Under the pieces are notes generated by a model. The model worked only from the letters and a program-made list of their open reading frames with translations. It had not been told where the DNA came from and ran no database searches. From positions 62,001 to 126,000 of the forward strand of contig CBDESS010000001.1 in the NCBI GenBank assembly GCA_965242605.1: a stretch of 64,000 nucleotides of DNA. Reading direction: 5' to 3'. The translations under genes and the position numbers were made by a program. Numbering within the stretch: the stretch's first letter is position 1; the number at the start of each line of letters is the position of its first letter. Below, piece after piece: positions 61,451 to 64,000 of the stretch. Source of the stretch: JAAXHF01 sp965242605 (lineage in GTDB: Bacteria > Desulfobacterota > Binatia > Bin18).

Positions 61451-63211
61451 ATGCAGTCGGTGGATATGCCGCGGGGTGCCGTCGCCGCCCTGCTTGGGAT
61501 CGTATTAGTCCTGCTGCCCGGCGTGCTTCAGGCCGAGCAGCCACCCTCACCCTTTCCCTATCCGCCCGCACTCAGACCCCAGGTTGAGTTCTGGAAGCGG
61601 GTGTTCACCAGCTCCAAACAGATGGTTCTCCTGCACGACAGCGTCCACATGCTGATCTACAAGAAGTTGGACCTGCGCCCCCTGTACAAGCAGTACGCAG
61701 GCAGGCCGAACACCCTCGCCCATCTCAGAAAAAAGCGCATCAAGCGTGAGCTCAAAACCATCAGGGCGAGCCTGCGCAAGCTGCACCGCTCCGCCAAGAG
61801 TGCCCGACTGACCGCGGAAGAACAACGCATCCTGCGGCTGTTCAGCACCGTCAGCGGACCCAATAAGTTTCGTCAAGCCGCGGCCGAGGGCCGGGTTCGG
61901 GCGCAGACCGGCATCGGAGAAAAATTCCACCGCGGCATTGAGATATCGGGCCGCTATATGGACGAGATGGAAGCCATCTTCCGGCGCGCCGGCCTGCCGG
62001 CCGAACTGACCCGCCTGCCGCTGGTCGAATCCACGTTCAACATCCGCGCCTACTCCAGGGTCGGGGCCGCGGGAGTGTGGCAGTTCATGCCCTCGACCGG
62101 ACGGCAGTTCATGCGGATCAACCGGCTGATTGACGAGCGTCGCGACCCGATCATCTCGGCCCGGGCCGCGGCCAAGCTGCTCAGAGCCAACTATGAAAGA
62201 CTTGGCACCTGGCCGCTGGCCATTACCGCCTACAACCACGGTCGGGCCGGCATGGCCAGAGCGGTCAGGCAGGTCGGCAGCACCGATATTGTCCGCATCA
62301 TCCGTTCCTACAAGAGCCGCACCTTCGGTTTTGCCTCGCGCAACTTCTACGCCGAGTTTCTGGCCGCGGTTGAAGTGGAAAAAAACGCAGCCGACTACTT
62401 CGGCAAGCTCAGGCGCGAGGCACCCTTCCGCTATGACGAAGTGGCCCTGGACCGTTATCTGTCGCTGGGGGTGGCGGCGCGCTGCGCCGGCATTTCACCC
62501 GAGCGGCTGATCGACTTCAACCCGGCCCTCGGCCGGGCCATCCATCAGGACCGGCGCTCCATCCCCAGTGGCTACCGCCTGCGTATCCCGGCCGGCACCG
62601 CGGCGCGTTTCCGCCGCCAGTACGCAGCCCTGGAGACCAATACTCATACAGTCCGGCACGGCCAGAACCTGGCCATCATCGCCCAACGCCACGGGACCAA
62701 CGTCAGGACGCTGCAACAGCTCAACAACATCCAGAATGCCAACTTCATCCGGGTCGGGCAGCGCCTCCTGCTGCCCCAGCCCAACGGGACGACCGCCCTT
62801 ACCCAGGCCCCCGTCACAACAGCCCCGACCAGCCAAGATCAGGCTACATCCGCGAGGTCGCATCGTCTCATCAGCTCGAGAGGGGGGCGAGACGATGCGA
62901 CCCTCCGTTCAGAGTCCACCCATACGGTTCAGCGCGGCCAGACCTTAGGGGCCATTGCCCAGCGCTACCGGACCAGCGTCGCCACCCTCAAAGCACTCAA
63001 CGGCATCAAACGGGCGAACACCATCTACCCCGGCCAGCACCTCCGCCTGCCCGGCGGCTATACCACACACAAGGTCCAACGCGGTCAAACCCTCGGTGCC
63101 ATTGCCCAGCGCTACGGGACGACCGTCACCGCCCTCAAACGCCTGAACCGGATACAGAACCCCAGCTTATTGCGGATCGGTCAGTCCTTGCGTGTACCCC
63201 TGAGTTATTAA
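61451..63211 (+). CDS. mltD: MltD-type lytic transglycosylase with three LysM domains
   Basis: 586 residues. Signal peptide AVAALLGIVLVLLPGVLQA; SLT transglycosylase domain with the catalytic Glu in LTRLPLVESTFNIRAYSR and GAAGVWQFMPSTGRQFM, ITAYNHGRAGMARA; then LysM repeats near 405-450, 497-540 and 543-586 (HTVRHGQNLAIIAQRHGTNV, HTVQRGQTLGAIAQRYRTSV, HKVQRGQTLGAIAQRYGTTV). The last two repeats are almost identical in DNA. A Ser/Thr/Arg-rich linker separates LysM 1 and 2. Cuts peptidoglycan glycan strands and is probably periplasmic or outer-membrane associated. Confidence 0.93.
   Translation: MQSVDMPRGAVAALLGIVLVLLPGVLQAEQPPSPFPYPPALRPQVEFWKRVFTSSKQMVLLHDSVHMLIYKKLDLRPLYKQYAGRPNTLAHLRKKRIKRELKTIRASLRKLHRSAKSARLTAEEQRILRLFSTVSGPNKFRQAAAEGRVRAQTGIGEKFHRGIEISGRYMDEMEAIFRRAGLPAELTRLPLVESTFNIRAYSRVGAAGVWQFMPSTGRQFMRINRLIDERRDPIISARAAAKLLRANYERLGTWPLAITAYNHGRAGMARAVRQVGSTDIVRIIRSYKSRTFGFASRNFYAEFLAAVEVEKNAADYFGKLRREAPFRYDEVALDRYLSLGVAARCAGISPERLIDFNPALGRAIHQDRRSIPSGYRLRIPAGTAARFRRQYAALETNTHTVRHGQNLAIIAQRHGTNVRTLQQLNNIQNANFIRVGQRLLLPQPNGTTALTQAPVTTAPTSQDQATSARSHRLISSRGGRDDATLRSESTHTVQRGQTLGAIAQRYRTSVATLKALNGIKRANTIYPGQHLRLPGGYTTHKVQRGQTLGAIAQRYGTTVTALKRLNRIQNPSLLRIGQSLRVPLSY
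62856..62902. repeat. Perfect 14-bp inverted repeat inside the mltD linker
   Basis: GGTCGCATCGTCTC at 62856-62869 is followed by a 19-nt spacer and its exact reverse complement at 62889-62902. It lies in the coding sequence for the Ser/Arg-rich linker between the first and second LysM domains (ARSHRLISSRGGRDDAT). It keeps the reading frame. Confidence 0.85.
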
Positions 63212-63302
63212 CGGCTCTCGTCCCGCCCCGACCCGGAGCACGGGGGTCATTCCCCAGCTTTTTCGGCTGTGCTAGCGTGCTGGATGTCTGGCACGGATCG
63301 CT

Positions 63303-63965
63303 ATGGGCTATTATCCAATTTTTGTTGACCTCAGCGGGCAGCCGTGCTTAGTCGTCGGGGGCGGGAGGGTCGCCGAGCGGAAGGTTGCGGCTTTGCTTGG
63401 CGACCGAGCCCGGGTCAGTGTGATTAGCCCGACGCTGACCCGGCAGCTCGACGCCTGGGCCGCCGAACTACGGATCAAGACCGATCAACGTGCATACCAG
63501 CGCGGCGATATGCGCGGCTTCCGGCTGGTATTTGCAGCCACCTCAGACGAGAGCCTGCACCGCCGCTTGGCCGCAGAGGCGTGCGCCACTGGCGTGTTGC
63601 TGAATGTCGCTGATCGCCCGGCCCTGTGTTCGTTTATCGTCCCTGCGGTAGTCTCCCAGGGCGATCTAAGAATTGCCATTTCCACCGGCGGCACAAGCCC
63701 GGCCCTGGCCAAAAAAATCCGCCACCAACTGGCCGCAGACTTTGGTCCAGAGTACGCCCAGGCCCTCCACCTGCTGGCCCGGGTCCGAGAGCGGCTGGCT
63801 CAGGAGTGCCTGTCGAGCCAGGAACGGCAACAACGTTTTCACGCCCTGGTCAATGCTCCCCTGCTCGCCTATCTCCGCGAGCGGAAAATTGATAGGCTTG
63901 ACGCCCTGCTGCACACAACCCTCGGAGAAGCCTACGGCTTAGATCAACTCGACTTTCAGGTCTGA
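63303..63965 (+). CDS. Precorrin-2 dehydrogenase/sirohydrochlorin ferrochelatase-type protein (CysG N-domain, Met8-like)
   Basis: 220 residues. NAD-binding start MGYYPIFVDLSGQPCLVVGG with GGGRVAERK, the typical CysG N-terminal fold; VADRPALCSFIVPAVVSQGD and RIAISTGGTSPALAKKIR are the conserved dimer and active-site regions. It oxidises precorrin-2 to sirohydrochlorin and may also insert iron, steps to siroheme or heme d1/alternative heme. The next start codon lies 4 bp after its stop. Confidence 0.92.
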   Translation: MGYYPIFVDLSGQPCLVVGGGRVAERKVAALLGDRARVSVISPTLTRQLDAWAAELRIKTDQRAYQRGDMRGFRLVFAATSDESLHRRLAAEACATGVLLNVADRPALCSFIVPAVVSQGDLRIAISTGGTSPALAKKIRHQLAADFGPEYAQALHLLARVRERLAQECLSSQERQQRFHALVNAPLLAYLRERKIDRLDALLHTTLGEAYGLDQLDFQV

Positions 63966-63968
63966 CCG

Positions 63969-64000
63969 GTGGAAATTGTCCTGCTCACATTGGCCCTTGT
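63969..64000 (+). CDS. Start of a membrane protein, possibly HemX/CcsA-type
   Basis: GTG 63969 opens VEIVLLTLAL, hydrophobic from the first residues, and runs off the window. Genes after precorrin-2 dehydrogenase in related genomes often encode a HemX/CcsA-like cytochrome-assembly protein, so that identity is suggested by position only. Confidence 0.35.
   Translation, partial: MEIVLLTLAL

Overview
The window carries a dense, GC-rich bacterial chromosome segment from a diderm (Gram-negative) organism: it has an lpxC gene, two TonB-dependent receptors, many lipobox lipoproteins and a BepA-like M48 protease. The gene mix resembles Tectomicrobia/Entotheonella-, Binatota- or deltaproteobacteria-like lineages: xerC-hslV-hslU, yebC-ruvCAB, several luciferase-like (LLM) oxidoreductases, paired acyl-CoA dehydrogenases, and a precorrin-2 dehydrogenase followed by what may be a cytochrome-assembly gene. 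This placement is inference from gene content only. I recognised no tRNA, rRNA or CRISPR array.

Layout. 0-18.5 kb is mostly housekeeping: serine synthesis (class V aminotransferase, serA), an NfeD/stomatin pair, purA, a flippase-like membrane protein, a histidine phosphatase, an LLM oxidoreductase, two acyl-CoA dehydrogenases, a 1-Cys peroxiredoxin, xerC-hslV-hslU, and a small minus-strand operon (cyclotransferase-like, PTPS/QueD-like, cytochrome c). 18.5-24.5 kb is defence island 1: a small DNA-binding-like ORF, an Eco57I-type methylase broken by a stop and frameshifts, a frameshifted PLD-type nuclease, a metal-site-degenerate beta-lactamase-fold lipoprotein, and an intact AIPR abortive-infection protein. 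24.9-33.2 kb is a five-gene MoxR/DUF58/vWA membrane operon plus a lipoprotein. 33.2-38.7 kb is defence island 2: a type III-like restriction-modification locus whose Mod has lost its catalytic centre and whose Res is cut by an amber codon, with an intact AAA ATPase-PIN nuclease pair between them. 38.7-41.6 kb holds an SLC13-type transporter, a start-less gene remnant and a badly decayed SprT-like pseudogene.

41.6-49.4 kb is the most coherent regulatory block. An NtrY-like sensor kinase overlaps a protein that fuses a receiver domain to a complete LpxC, followed by a BepA-like M48/TPR protease; upstream lie ruvB, ruvA, ruvC and yebC. The arrangement suggests phosphorelay control of the committed step of lipid A synthesis. 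49.5-64 kb holds an NCS2 permease with an ATPase-like tail, two tandem paralogous TonB receptors, a HisC-LLM fusion, an alpha/beta hydrolase-LLM pair, an MltD-type transglycosylase with LysM repeats (its gene contains a perfect 14-bp inverted repeat), and siroheme synthesis.

Best candidates for something undescribed are the receiver-LpxC fusion operon and the AAA-PIN module nested in a dying restriction system. Gene decay is concentrated in the accessory segments, while the housekeeping genes read as intact.
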